From Pyrenophora tritici-repentis (lineage: Eukaryota; Ascomycota; Dothideomycetes; Pleosporales; Pleosporaceae), in NCBI RefSeq assembly GCF_003171515.1, contig NC_089390.1, positions 868,001-932,000 on the forward strand: 64,000 nt of DNA, written 5' to 3'. Both the position numbers and the translations under genes were made by a program. The stretch's first letter is position 1; each line of letters starts with the position of its first letter. This document shows positions 10,834 to 23,328 of this stretch, piece after piece. The notes beneath the pieces are model-generated. The model was not told where the DNA came from. It saw only the letters and a list, made by a program, of their open reading frames with translations, and did no database searches.

Positions 10834-13826
10834 ATGGAAGCAGCAATAAGATGGTCGCCGCATTCGACACGAGGCGATCCACGCTTTTTGATCATTGACG
10901 TGGCCGGCAATCGGCTGCGCCTATGTCAAATTGATGAGTTCAGTAAGAGCAAGGTGAAGTACAAACAGATATGTATTCGGGATAAACTGCCAAACTACAC
11001 GGCTTTTGACTGGTCCAAGAGAGATCCCTGTGTAGTCGCCGTAGGGTCTGCCTCGGGGGAGGCCACAATTGTTACGCTTGACCCTGAAAAGCCCGAGTAT
11101 GACTATATTCACTCCTTCTCTATTCGGCATCAGAGAAAATGCAACTCTATTGCTTTCAGTGCGAAGAATCTCCTGGCCACGGGCCTGGATAGAGTACGCA
11201 ACGATGTGTGCCTCAACATCTACGACATGAACGACTCGAGGGTCACAGCCAAGGACGAGCCGTACAAGAAACTGGCAAGCTCAGAGGCGATTTCCAGTAT
11301 CAAGTTCTTTAATGGTCAACCGGATACGCTTGTTGCGGGTGTCTCGAGGCAATACGTGCGCATCTACGATCTGAGAGGTTGGTTTACTCCAGCAATAGCA
11401 AATACCACCTTGGCTCATACATTGTAGATTCTAGCACAGCGGGAATTGCGCAGTTCCAGACTCGTCAGGTGCATAATATCGCTATCGATCCCATGGACGA
11501 GAACTACTTTCTCTCCGCTGGGACGGCAGGTGATCCTACTGTCACCGTCTGGGATACGCGCTTCGTCAAGCAACAGGGAGCGTCTACCGGCACTGCTAAT
11601 AGCGGCGCTGTATTGGAATTCAAGCCTGTGGCGGACAATTCACAATCAGCATCCATCTGGAGTCTCCGCTATTCTGGTACCAAGAGAGGGACTTTTGGTG
11701 TGTTGGCCAACACGGGCGAATTCAAGATTGTGGAACTGGCTCAGCACTCGCATCAGCCGCTGGAGACTGCAGATACGCCTTTTGCCCGTGCATGGGCATC
11801 TCCTTATTACACCAAAGCATCACATCATCTGCGGTATCCGTCACATCACAAGGAGCACCGACATAGCGAGAAAGAGCGTGTTGTGGCGTATGATTTTATG
11901 ACGGCAGGGAACCCACTCAGCGGACAGTGTGCTTTGGCACTTCATTCGAACCGTGAGGTGGAAGTGCTCAAGGTACCAGCCACGCCCCCGCGTCTCAATG
12001 TGAGTGCGCTAGAAGAAATCTACAAAGACCGTACTTGCATTGCCAGGCCGACACCGCCACACGGCACAATAGCAGAAGACTTGATTGAGCTGCAAAACAA
12101 GGCGCTGTTAGAGAAGTTTGAACTGGAGCAAGACGCCACAAACAACCTCTCCGCCAGCATCGATAGACTGAGTCTCGTTGCCAGCCAACAGAGTCTTCCT
12201 CTCCTATCAGCAACACACCCAAGTCACCACATGCACGAAGACCTGCTCAACCTAGCCTACCCAGATGTCAAGATCCCACTTTCCGACTACCTTGCTGTTG
12301 TTCAAGCACCCAAACGTCGCGTACAGGAGGGCTACGCACTCGACTGTGCAAGGAACAAAACCATTGTATCAAACGACCCCTGGCTGGTCGACGTTTGGAC
12401 ACTGATCGACCGAATGGACGCGCTTGCTGCAGGTGACGGCATGGTAGGCAACGGTCTTGATCTCAAATATCTGGGCGTGAGCTCCATCTGGGCCAACGAA
12501 CTTACCATGTATGATGAGCGCCTCATTGATCCCAACGCAAAGACCAGCCAAGACATGTTCAGCGACGCAGTCAAGGATATTGTCAACGCCATGGAGTTTC
12601 CAGCCTTTGAAGGCGTAGCAACAGAGTACCCGCAAAACAGGCAACTATGCCTCAGTCTATGCGGCTGGTCGCTCGATAAAGCAGGCGTGCAGCAAAGCTG
12701 CGAAAAGCTCGTGGACAATGGTGAAATCTACAAGGCCATTGTCCTAGCCGTCTTTCAGGGCCACAAAGATATCGCTCTGTCTCTCCTCCGCTCCACACTG
12801 CATGCCAAAAAACTACCTCAAGACGACATTTCCCTCGGCGCCGTAATCGCCTGCGCATCACCCACCTCTGGCGTCTCAGCCGCCCAGCGCGAAGCATGCG
12901 CCTGGATGGCAGACCTAACGTCCGATGCCTACCTAAAGTCACTACTCACCTACTTCATCACCGGCGACTGGACCAGCGTAGTAAGCATGCCTCAACTCTC
13001 ACTCCACGACCGTGTTGCCGTTGCCCTAAAATACCTCCCTGATGCGTCCCTTACTACCTTCCTCGCCCAAACAACAGCCTCTACAATCCACACAGGCGAC
13101 ATCTCGGGGCTCCTCCTCACCGGCCTAACATCGCGTTTTCTTGACCTCCTCACAGTACACATATCACGGCACCCCATCGCCGGTCTGCAAACCGCCGTGC
13201 TAACCCTCTCCCGCGCCTGCCCACTCTACATCCAAGATACGCGCTGGCCCCTTTGGAAAGACATGTATCTGGAACTACTCCAGCAATTCCGCTGTTTCCT
13301 CGAGCGCACCCGCTACACCAAACAGCACAATCTGCTCAGCGTGACGCGAACGGGCAAATCGGCAAACAAGCCGTTTCAACCCTCGCTCACCATTCGCTGC
13401 CTCAATTGCCAGCATAACCTCGCGCTGAGGAAGGATCCGAGGAGTAGCGCGAAGATGCGCTTGTTGCCGGTTAATAATGCGAGTGTGGAGTCGGCTTCGC
13501 ATCGGGGGGCTGGCGGCGGCGGTGGTCCCGGTGGTGGCCAGCAAGGTAAAGCGCATCATTCATCGGGAGGAGGCGGTCTGGCGTGTCCGAATTGCGGGGC
13601 GCAGATGCCACGGTGTGCGCTGTGTATGTTGTGGCTGGGATCCCCGGATCCGGCGCGCCAGGGCGCATATGAGCAGTTGAAAGGTGAGGATCGGGAGAGT
13701 AGGCTCATGGTGTTTTGTATGACGTGTACGCATGGGTTTCATGGGCATCATGCAAAGGATTGGTTTGCGAGACATGCCATGTGTCCAGTGCCGGATTGTG
13801 GATGCATGTGTGGGCTGATGAGGTAA
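10834..13826 (+). CDS. SEA4: SEA complex (GATOR2) subunit Sea4/Mio, WD40 plus zinc-binding C-terminus
   Basis: Vacuole-associated subunit of the SEA complex, which relays amino-acid status to TORC1. Exon 1 10834..11377, intron 11378..11427 (50 bp, GTTGGT donor), exon 2 11428..13826; 980 aa. The N-terminal about 400 residues contain WD-type repeats (IRWSPH, DFSKRDP-like blades, VRIYDLRD spanning the splice, TVWDTRF). A helical middle region follows. The C-terminal about 110 residues contain paired Cys motifs CLNCQHN, CPNCGAQMPRCALC and MTCTHGFHGHHAKDWF...MCPVPDCGCMC, the RING-like/zinc-ribbon end typical of Mio/Sea4. The insertion between the first CxxC pairs is glycine-rich. Start ATG 10834 is the first in frame. 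Confidence 0.9.
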
Positions 13827-14286
13827 TTCGGGTTGGGGGAAGTGCATGTAGGCACATTGGGGCATGGGATGTCACTAATGAAAGATGGCATATGGATGAT
13901 ATGAGAGATAACCAATCTGTATTGAGTGGCAATGCGGCATTGATGCATATTTGCCCACCGTTTACGTCCATCCTATAACCCCCTCTATCCCGCCTGAACA
14001 AAACTCCTAGGAAACACATAAAGGGTATAATCGTCGCAGTACAGCGTCTCTCCAAGGCCTGCCATTACCATACTCTCCTTTTAGCCTGAAAAGGGGAGAG
14101 AACATGCTTCAGGCGCTAACAATGCGGGAGATAGCTTACAGCGCCAGCCCAAACTCCATGTACATGCAGGTGAAACGATTGAGAAGACCAAAGCTTCCAG
14201 CAAAAAACGCTCAAATACTAAGACAACAACTGTAGCTGTCGCTACAGCCTAACGCCACCAACTGGCAGACGCGGCACAGAGACTCT
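13827..14286. other. Convergent 3' intergenic region
   Basis: 460 bp between the 3' ends of SEA4 and the Grr1-like gene. It should contain both polyadenylation regions. Nothing else seen. Confidence 0.5.
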
Positions 14287-16176
14287 TTAATCTTGACCTA
14301 ACATCTCGCTGTCGTTGCCGAATTCGTCTTCCTCATCAATGGCCATGATGTTCGCCTGTGCCGTGACCACCACCATGTTGTCGCCGTCTTCATCGTCGTG
14401 ATACATCGTGCCGTCATTGAACGCGTCCGTGTCGCGGTCGACATCGTCGCCACCGCTGGAGTTCATGAAGTTGCGTAGGCGCTGGACACCCATGCCGCTA
14501 AAAACACAGAATACGTCGCGCTGATGTTCGTTGAATTCGGGCGGTGCCTCGCGGCAGAAAGCAAGTAGTTCGTCACGGAGGAAAGCTTGAACACCTGTAA
14601 GAGAGAGATGTGTCAAGCGTGGGCAGTTGTTTAGAAGTGCGTGGATGCCCTGTTCTTGTTAGCGGAGAAGTTAGTGTAGGCGGTGTGTACTTACGGCCAA
14701 GGAAAGGTTGGTACAGTAGCTAAGATGCACACGCTCGAGTACACTGGGTGCAATGGGTCCGGAGGAGCCGATCTGTTTCGGCTTGGCAAGTGCAAGTATG
14801 CTGCGGTCGGTGATGGCCGCACATTTGACCAGACCAATGCGCTTGAGTTTTGGCAGCGCCGCTAGTTGCATGACGGAAGCGTCGGTGAGAGCGGTGCAGC
14901 AGGCAAGATCGATGTAGCGTATGCGATTGCACAGCTTGACCAGCTGGGCCACACCGACATCTGTGATGCGGGAGCAGTGTCCGAGGTGAATGTAGTGGAG
15001 GTTCTTGCCCAGACGTGTTATGGCCATGACAGCTCGGTCGGTAATGTTGCGGCACTTGGCAAGGACCAAGTTGCGGAGCCTAGGGGCAGCGTAGACTATC
15101 TTTTGTACTCCGGAGTCTTGTAATTCGCCGCAGTCGGTAAGATCGAGGATGCGCAGGCAGTCGTAGGTGGCCTCTGCGGGCAGGCGCAGGAATGCTTGGT
15201 CGGTGATCTTCCAGCAGTGGGCCAGGCGTAGCTCGCGGAGGTTGGGGCCTTCTGTGATGAGGGTGGTGATGGACGCGTCGTCGAGGTTCTTGCAGTCGTG
15301 CAGGTCGATTTCGAGAATGTAGCGGCAGTTTCTCGCAAATGCAATGATACTCCTATCACTGAGTTGCGAACATCCATTCAGCTTGAGACGCTTCAGATGT
15401 CTACAGTTCTGGGCAACCGCCTCAAGCGACTCGTCCGTGATCTTCTTGCAGTTTGTGATGTTGAGACCCTGCAGACGCACTGCGTGCTGGGCGAGTGCGT
15501 ACATGGTTTTGTCGGTGATGGATTCGACGTTGGAGACGTCCAGGGCGAGTATGTATCGGTTTCCCTCCAGCATGGCCTCCAGACTCAGATCCGTCAGCTT
15601 GGTGCAGTTTGTAAGAGTCAAACGCTCAACACGCTTGCAGCTTGAGAGCGGCTTCAGGGTGCCATCGCTGACCTCACTGCCCAGGGCGGACAGATTCAGG
15701 CGTTTGATCAGGCTGCTGTAGTCGAAGAAGCTATTTACAGTCTGAACGGTGTGGATGACGCTCTTGACGTTTGACCACTTGTTTGTTGATGGTCTATGCC
15801 ATAGCAGGCCCACGCTGTTCCCGGCCCACGTCTTGGACACCAACATGCAGTTCTTGAGGTCGGCGGGGGACGAGAGTTTTGCGAAGACGGCAATCATGAG
15901 TTCGGCTGGCAGGCGCGAGATGGGCGAGACACGGTTCTGCTCTTCGATGGCGCGGCGGCGGGCATCATCATCCGAGTCGGGCGACACTGAGGGCGCCAGC
16001 GATGAGAGGGAGTCGTTGGACTGCAGCATAATCGAGTCCTTGTCGTCGTCGAAGCCGCGCTCGGGCGACGTCGAGGCGGAAGAATCGGAGCGTGAGTCGC
16101 TGGCATCCCGGTCAGGTCGTCGTGAGCGCGCAATGTTGCCTTGTCGAACGCGTGCGAGTTTGGCGTGTTCAACCAT
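14287..16176 (-). CDS. grrA: Grr1-type F-box and leucine-rich repeat protein (SCF subunit)
   Basis: Substrate receptor of an SCF ubiquitin ligase; Grr1 orthologues act in nutrient sensing, cell cycle and fungal development. Exon 1 16176..14695, intron 14694..14650 (45 bp), exon 2 14649..14287; 614 aa. A Ser/Asp-rich N-terminus precedes an F-box at about residues 84-130 (ISRLPAELMIAVFAKL...LVSKTWA). About a dozen cysteine-containing LRRs follow (LTLTNCTKLTD, LNITNCKKITD, LKLNGCSQLSD and so on), ending in GVQAFLRDELLAFCREAP and an acidic tail. The start at 16176 has a good context (GCCATGG); codons further upstream in frame begin with GTG and are not needed. The region 5' to it is shared with the kinase gene. 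Confidence 0.92.
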
Positions 16177-17725
16177 GGCAGCGGTTGTAGTGGAAATCGC
16201 GGTGTCAAGTAGAGGGTGGGGGGGCAGTAGTTGTGGGCGGGCGTGGTTATGTATGTCTAGGGCAGGCTGCACGTCGACGTGATGTATGGCGGGCGTTGAC
16301 TATGTATGAGCAACAGTCACAGTGCGGATGTTGGCAGTGAATGGTAGCCGAAACACGTCGCTTGGCTATAAGTTATAGGAAAGAGGCGGGCGACAACACA
16401 CGACAGCTCACAGTCACAGAAGGGAAAGAGGAAAGGCTCCCATCCGTCTGGGCAGTGACGAAGTGGGTCGCTGTCCATGGTCGCATCCCGCCTAGGTTCT
16501 TCCCTGCGCCTCCCCTCTTTCTAGACAGCCCAAACACGCCGTCTGCCCTTGTCCATCCGCTTTCACGGTCTTTTGCATGGCCTTTACCTGACTGCACGAC
16601 CTGTCGGAACCACGGCAACCTTCACCCCCGACCTCTCCCTTCTGCCATACAACTGCTGGTCTTAGCCGCGCCCGTTTTCTGACTCTGGGCATCAGAACCT
16701 ATCAACACGACATGTACAGGTTACCTGCTACCCCGCAAGCAAGGCTCGCTCTTGGCATGGCATGCTGTTGATCTCATATGTAGCGACGGGTGGTAATAGT
16801 GACTCTTTGACCCCTCATGAAGCAAAGGCCAATTCACAATGCTATGTACTTGGGTCGTCTGCATGTCCAGATCGGCAGGGCAGTGCTCTTGTACCCATCT
16901 GACGACACGCAGACGCCATTTCCCAACCGCTTGGTTGTGTCAAGCAGTGGGTTAGAAAAAAGCAACACACACGCAGGGGCTGGTGCTACTTGGACCATGA
17001 TAAGCTTGTCCTCGTCATACGTGCCTTTGTCGACATTTCAGGTCAGGCTTGGTCGAGCAGTGCTGGGGGTGCTAACAGCCTATGGACCGTTGCTAACACA
17101 TCTGTTCTGGCACGATCCCGTGACAGAGATAGCAGTTCGGCTCCCTAGTCGGGCGAGTGCCCCTGGTGACATTATCAGACAGGCGGATAAGTTTCAAACA
17201 ACATGGGCGACCAGCTTCTAGAAGGCGTCAGAGTAGGGCATTGATGCAGTCGGCATCATCCTGTCTCGAGCCCAGACTGGCCAATGAGGAGGTGAGGAGT
17301 GAAGGCACGGCACTTTACCGAATCAAGTGCGACAGCTTGGCGCCCTATGAGCTTGGGCACTGTTGCTTTGGCCGAGTGCGTATGGGTAAGCTAGAGTGGG
17401 TGTAGGTGTGTGTAGAGGGTGTGTAAGAAGCAGAGGATGCCCCGAATACAACGTGGACGTCCTCAATGTGCTGTCGTGACCCATAATGTCAATAGGCCCC
17501 ATGGTGACGATGCAAAGTGTGGCTCGCCCATGCGGCCCCAGTAGCAGGGGTCCGTCAACTATACGATCACAAGCATCTCCACGCATGCCACCTTCACTCT
17601 CCCCCGACAGTTCCCTCTCCCTTCTCGCGCCAAGGATCCCGTTCTGCCTGCTCTTCTCCTTCTCGATGCGCAAGATATAGACTCTCTATCGTCCTGCACC
17701 GCAGCAGGCTTCCTCACCGCCCATC
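16177..17725. promoter_or_regulatory. Divergent promoter region GRR1-like / kinase
   Basis: 1549 bp without a supported gene. The 150 bp before the kinase start are pyrimidine-rich (for example ccaccttcactctcccc), common in ascomycete promoters and leaders. Several short frames look like chance. Confidence 0.5.
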
Positions 17726-20700
17726 ATGTCGTCCGCTCGCTATGCGCCCTCGGCCGCCCATTCCATGGCCCAACAGGCCGCATACCGCGCTCCAGGGCCC
17801 ATCGCCGTGCACAATGCCCCTCCTGGTACCTTTGCGCCTGGAACAAAAGTCCAGGTGGGCAACCACCGCGTCACAATCGAAAAGTACCTCTCCGAGGGTG
17901 GCTTCGCGCACGTCTACCTGGTGCGCGTGCCCAAATCCGATAACGGAACACCAGAGACGGCCGTGTTGAAGCGAGTAGCATGTGCGGACAAAGATGCCCT
18001 GGCCAACATGCGGACAGAGGTGGAGACGATGAAGAAGCTCAAAGGGCACAGCAAGATCGTCACCTACATGGACTCGCATGCCTCGCAACTAAAGACGGGG
18101 GGCTACGAAGTCTTTCTGCTCATGGAGTACTGCTCAGGGGGAGGATTGATCGACTTCATGAACACCAGATTGCAGCACAGGTTGACCGAGCCCGAAATCC
18201 TGCACATCTTCTCCGACGTCGTCGAGGGCGTGGCAACCATGCACTATCTCAAGCCCCCGCTCCTGCACCGCGATCTCAAGGTCGAAAATGTCCTCATTAC
18301 CACCGTCTCGGGCAACAAGATATACAAGCTTTGCGACTTTGGCTCCACGGCCCCACCAAGGCCGGCTGCTACCACGGCTGCCGAGGGGAGGCTGATCGAG
18401 GACGACGTGCAACGCCACACCACGCTACAGTACCGCAGCCCAGAGATGGTTGATGTATACCGCAAACAACCAATCGACGAGAAGAGCGACATCTGGGCCT
18501 TGGGTGTGCTCCTGTACAAGCTGTGCTACTATACTACACCTTTTGAAGAGGTGGGACAGATGGCCATCTTGAATGCCTCGTTCAAGTACCCGGCATATCC
18601 CCACTTCTCCGATCGGATCAAGAAACTCATAGGTTTGTGCAGCCAGACTAATCCAAAAGCATAGCTGATTTCAAACAGGTTCAATGTTGCGCGAGAACCC
18701 ACAGCAGCGCCCGAACATATACCAGGTCGTTGCAGAGGTCTGCTCGATGCGCCACCGAGCAATTCCTATCAAAGATGTATGTGTGGTATATTGGCTTGAG
18801 TTTTATTTGCTAAGGCATGTCAGATCTATTCTGGCAGAACGCAATCCGAAGACCGACGAAACCAGCAACTACCACCTACCGAGCCCCAGGTCTCTTCACC
18901 ACCCCCTGTCGTGGGCCTACAACGGGTTGCGCCTGTAGTGCAGGTTCAGCAGCTTCCGGATATTACACCAATGAGGAGAGGAAGACCTACCGGTCCAGCG
19001 CAGCAGCCCCCAGCAGCGAAACCAAGTCCATCGCCTATGCGAGGAACGGCGTCCGACCCCTTCGCTGCACTCGACTCACAGGATGTACAAGTCAGGCGTG
19101 CGGCTGCTGATGAACTCGCATCCCGCTTCCCTTCTTTGGACGAATTTTCCCTGTTGCACGATCGGGGCCAAAAGTTCGAATTCGGCGATGCACCTGCGAC
19201 TCCCGACCCCATGACCAAGCGAGTCACAGAAGCGTTGGCAGATGAGGCTTTCGCAACAACTCCTGTATCCAAGGTTGACTCAAACCCAGGGGTGAAGCCT
19301 TCTTCTACTGTTTCCTCGGCGGGTATCTCCAGAAGTACATCGCTGAGAAAAGCGGCGCCCTATGATGCAAAGGATAGCCCTCGAGGCTCCAACACAAACA
19401 TACAGTCACCCATTCCACAACGTGTCAACATGGTCTCTACTGGCGTACAGACATCCCCGCGAGCATCTCCTGTGTCGGCCCAGCAGAAGTTCCCCGATGT
19501 CAACAACCGGCCTATCTGGAAGGTGCCCTTGAGTTCAAACCACAATCGAGCTCTGAGTCAGCCCCGGGCGCCTGAAAAGACACCAGGAAGCCCTCTAAGC
19601 AGCAGCCCGTCACTAAGACCGGAACCTGGCTTATCTGCACGGCCTTCGTTCGAATCTAGATCGAAGTCTCAACTCAGCATCCCAAGATCTCCTGCATCCT
19701 CCAGGCCATCTTTGGAAAGCCAGCGTCCATCCACCATGGAGCTTGGCTCTGCCATCGACCGCTCGAGATCTGCCAATTCCAATGCTCGCCCAGTCAGCAT
19801 GCATCTTGAGTCAAACCTTGACTATCTTCGCGACCGAGAAATGGCACCCGGTCGTAACTTTGAGGCGCCATCATTGACCCGTCGTCTAACCTCTACCGCC
19901 ATCGATGACTCAGAACCTGAGGAAAAGAATGTCAGGTCAAGCATCGACTTTCTCCGCACTATCGAGCAGGAAGAGCATGGTCATAAGCACCGCCGAAGCA
20001 GCTCGCCACGCAAACATGGCAAACGCGGCAGCATTACCAACATTGTCAAGGGGAGATTTGGCGACGCTTTCCGTCGCTTTGAATCAACCGTGAAAACACC
20101 CGAACACGAACGTGAACAGCCACCACTGACACCCACTGACCAATTCATCGATCACAAGGGCGGCCTGACACCTATTGCCGGCTCCGAAGCTACCGGTGGG
20201 CTGAGCGACGACGACCGCAGCTTCGTCGATGAAACACAGGACCTATCGCCAGAGATGCGTCGTGAACTTGAAAAGCGACAACTGGCCGAAGAGGAGCGTC
20301 GCGTTGAAGCCGCAGCAGCAGAGTACAAGCAAAGGATTGCATCTCAAGGACAAGGGAAGTCACAGGGCGGCCCATCCAAAGCCTCCACGATCCAAAGCCG
20401 CGTCAAGAATCTTTTAGATGAAAGCAGCAAGCCCGCAGCTGCCAGTCGCACAGCTGAAGGCTACGGCAAGTACACTGATACCGGCAAGCCTTTACCGCTG
20501 CGGCCACAGGACCAGACCGGTGCACGTCAACCCCCTATGATTGCCCGGAAGCCCGTAACAGTCTCACAACAATCTCAACAAGCGGCGGATCTCTTGTACG
20601 CAAAGCCGTCCTCTATCCGCCCCAACATGCCACCGCCTATCCCCTCTGCTTCGGCACCTCCAACAGTCAACGGCCGCAACCCCTCTGGCCCTCCGCCTCG

Positions 20701-20938
20701 CGCACCCAAGCCAAAGGCTCTCCAAACAGGCGGCTCTGCCACAACCCCTGGCCAAACATCCCCTATCAAATCCAGCAACCCCGCACTTCCGCCCAGAGAC
20801 AAGCCATTGCCAACTGCTGTCAACGATGTCGCCGCGGAAGAATTTGACGTCGACACGTTCAGTAAACGCTATCCCAGTCTAAGCGGCTTGGAAATGGTCG
20901 AGACCGAGATCCCGCGACGCACTGTTAGGGATTTGTAA
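17726..20938 (+). CDS. ark1: Ark1/Prk1/AAK1-family serine/threonine kinase
   Basis: Kinases of this NAK family phosphorylate endocytic adaptors and regulate cortical actin. Three exons: 17726..18632, 18679..18776 and 18824..20938; 1039 aa. Introns are 46 and 47 bp. The kinase domain occupies about residues 45-320: glycine loop SEGGFA (56-61), Lys82 in AVLKR, HRDLK (181-185), DFG (204-206) and a QYRSPEMVD segment, so it should be active. The splice-joined end GSMLRENPQQRPNIYQVV is the usual subdomain XI. The remaining about 700 residues are low-complexity, Ser/Pro/Arg-rich, with polyproline stretches that suit SH3 binding, and end in a short conserved-looking acidic segment FDVDTFSKRYPSLSGLEMVE. 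The family assignment rests on the kinase core; the exact paralogue is inference. Confidence 0.88.
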
Positions 20939-21837
20939 ACGTGTGTACATGTACGTATGTGTGTGTTGGTATGCAATGTGTTGGCTAGCGCACATTATAT
21001 GGGGCCTGCGAAATAGCGACGTGGATCCGTAGGTACTGTGCAATGTTTGGAGGGCCTGTGAATGTTGAGCCTATGGTGATACTTGCACAGATACCTCGGT
21101 CTTGTTGTTGTCGTCTCTTACTCTTATTTTTATCCAATCTTTTGCGCTCCCTGGGAATCTTCAAGTAGTCATAGCAGCATCTTTGCATAGCATCATAGCG
21201 GGGTTTTATTGTTTCTTGCAAGAAAGCAAGGTTTATTCGACGTCGCGTCGCGTCCCTGTTGACTAGATGGCGGCATCGGAAGAAATTGGGTCATGTAGAT
21301 GCCATGTACCGCACAATAGAATGAGATTATCAATGGAGCTGTTGCTGGATCATTCATTGTTTGCTTTGTGATGGTAGGTCCATGGAAATGATCACAATGT
21401 GGGGTACTGCCGAGTATCTTTTTTTTCCAAAGATTTTCCTTTCTGCGAACAAAGTCTCTCCCTGGGCTTAGAATTGAGGACACTAACATAACGATCCTCG
21501 TTATGCCTGATCGGCAGATAGGTTGTTGATATCAATGGAGCCATCAATCCCACAGACGCCTGTCATAGACGATCAAAGCTACTCACACGATTGCAGCATC
21601 ACATCAAGAGTAAAAGACGTCGAGATTCAGTCAGTTTTTCTTGGTATTCTGGCGATAATAGCCAAGATTGTCCCTTATAAATCCTGCCAACCCATCACAC
21701 TTGTGATCTACATCGCCACCCGTAACCCCTTCAAACTCCATGCTATGCCCGAGGTGTATCCGAACCGATGCAGTGAAAGGAAGGTTGTGTGAGTCAGTCG
21801 TGTTGTCGATGGGTGACGTGCTCCGGATGAGGCACGT
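20939..21837. other. Convergent 3' intergenic region
   Basis: 899 bp between the kinase and S12 3' ends. No supported gene, RNA gene or repeat found by eye. Confidence 0.5.
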
Positions 21838-22520
21838 TTACTGCTCGGTCTGGAAGTAGTTGAGGAGGATGCTGCGCTCCTGCGACTCCTCACCCCAGTC
21901 CTTGACGACAACGCAAGAGCAGTTGACGACCTTGCGGGGGTTGCCCTCACGGTCAATTTGGCCTGTGAAAACTCATTAGCTCCCATGACACTGCGAGAGA
22001 AGAAAGTGTTGGCAATGCGCCTGGGCTTCTTTTGAGTCCTCAGCGCAACACCACGGAGGAAAACGTACAGAGACCGGCCCATTCGCCAAGCTGCTTGCCA
22101 TCGGGGACCTTGATGAGAGGGATCTTGTGCTCGGAGCAGAGCGCAACAACGAGCTTCTTGTATGCCTCCTCCTCGCAGGCCTCGTTGAGCACGCACATGT
22201 GCGCCTCACGACGGTCGAGGGCCTTGGAGGCCTCGCGCAGACCACGGGCAAGTCCGTCGTGGATGAGAGCGAGCTTGAGGACACCCTTGAGAGCCTCCAG
22301 CACGCTCATCTGGCCCTTACCACCGGATGCATCGGCAGAGACCTCGACCTCAGCGGCCGCGCTGACTTGGGATTTGGTATCGTCTTCTCCGTCCGACTGT
22401 TGAGGGTAGGTTAGCCATGTTCAAAGGCGGCGGGGTAGTGGCGTTGGCTTCTGAGCTGCTCTATTCGCCATTGCGACGACAGATCTATGGTTTGAGGAAA
22501 GAATTGGGACTGCATACCAT
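21838..22520 (-). CDS. rps12: 40S ribosomal protein S12 (eS12)
   Basis: Structural protein of the small ribosomal subunit. Exons: 22520..22518 (the ATG alone), 22396..22069 and 21962..21838; 151 aa. Intron 1 is 121 bp (GTATGC donor directly after ATG, CTAAC branch, CAACAG acceptor) and intron 2 is 106 bp. Splicing gives MSDGEDDTK..., then the eS12 core [41 protein letters not shown] and [33 protein letters not shown], ending YFQTEQ. The two introns are longer than others in the window, as is common in ribosomal protein genes. I saw no box C/D or H/ACA RNA in them. The ATG-only first exon is inferred, since the second exon lacks an N-terminal ATG before the conserved acidic start. Confidence 0.93.
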
Positions 22521-23328
22521 GATTAATGATTTCTATCTGTCGGGTGTTCCTCGAAGAGTTGGTGGTGATGATAAAGAATAGATTCGAAAAGTTCCCCGGT
22601 TCGCCGAGCTGAATTTGGCTTGCCAAGGTGTGGGACCGGACGGCGACTAAGCGAGACGTCACGTGATGTGGTGATATGATTGGAGCAGACGGTGGTGAAT
22701 ATAGTCGCAATTGACTTGATATCGCTATGCCATCAAGAATCGATATGACACTCCGGAGAATATACTATCTATAACTTTCGTGATCTATGTCAACAGGCAT
22801 GTATCCATCACAACACCACCTACTTGATACTCACGCACCCTACTGCACTGACGATACGAAGCCTGATTTATGAACAATCGATATCATCATTTCTCTATAT
22901 ATTCCACCTCTCGACATGGCTCTAACACTACTGCTTGGACCTGCCCTGGCCATGCCCCCCAAACATACATCATCCTCCTCTCGACCATTGCTGGTCTGGA
23001 CATCAGGCGTCCCGTCTTTTTAATACGATTAACAGAAAGAAACACTGGCAGTTTGCCATCTGGATTTACTCATAGAAATGGATGATTCCAAGTCTGATGG
23101 AAGAATACATACGCTGACTCTACTGAAGGTGGCCAGAAAAGTAGCAGAAAATAACACTAGAATATATCGCTGAACGCTATCAGCCCAGGTTTGCGCAAAT
23201 ATGAAAGCGACTTGAAATATAACCACCAAGCTTAGAGGGTACGCCAGTTACGCCGTACATTGAAGGAAACCCGTCTTTGAACATAGTTGGTATAAGGAAA
23301 GATTGAAAAGGGTACAAAGAGATAAAAG
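22521..23328. promoter_or_regulatory. S12 promoter side and 3' side of TeaR-like gene
   Basis: 808 bp, AT-rich compared with the flanking genes. It holds the S12 upstream region and the 3' flank of the next gene. No supported gene. Confidence 0.45.

Noticed and set aside
21963..22517. snoRNA inside S12 introns
   Set aside because: Introns are long enough, but no box C (RTGATGA) with box D, nor H/ACA pattern, was seen.
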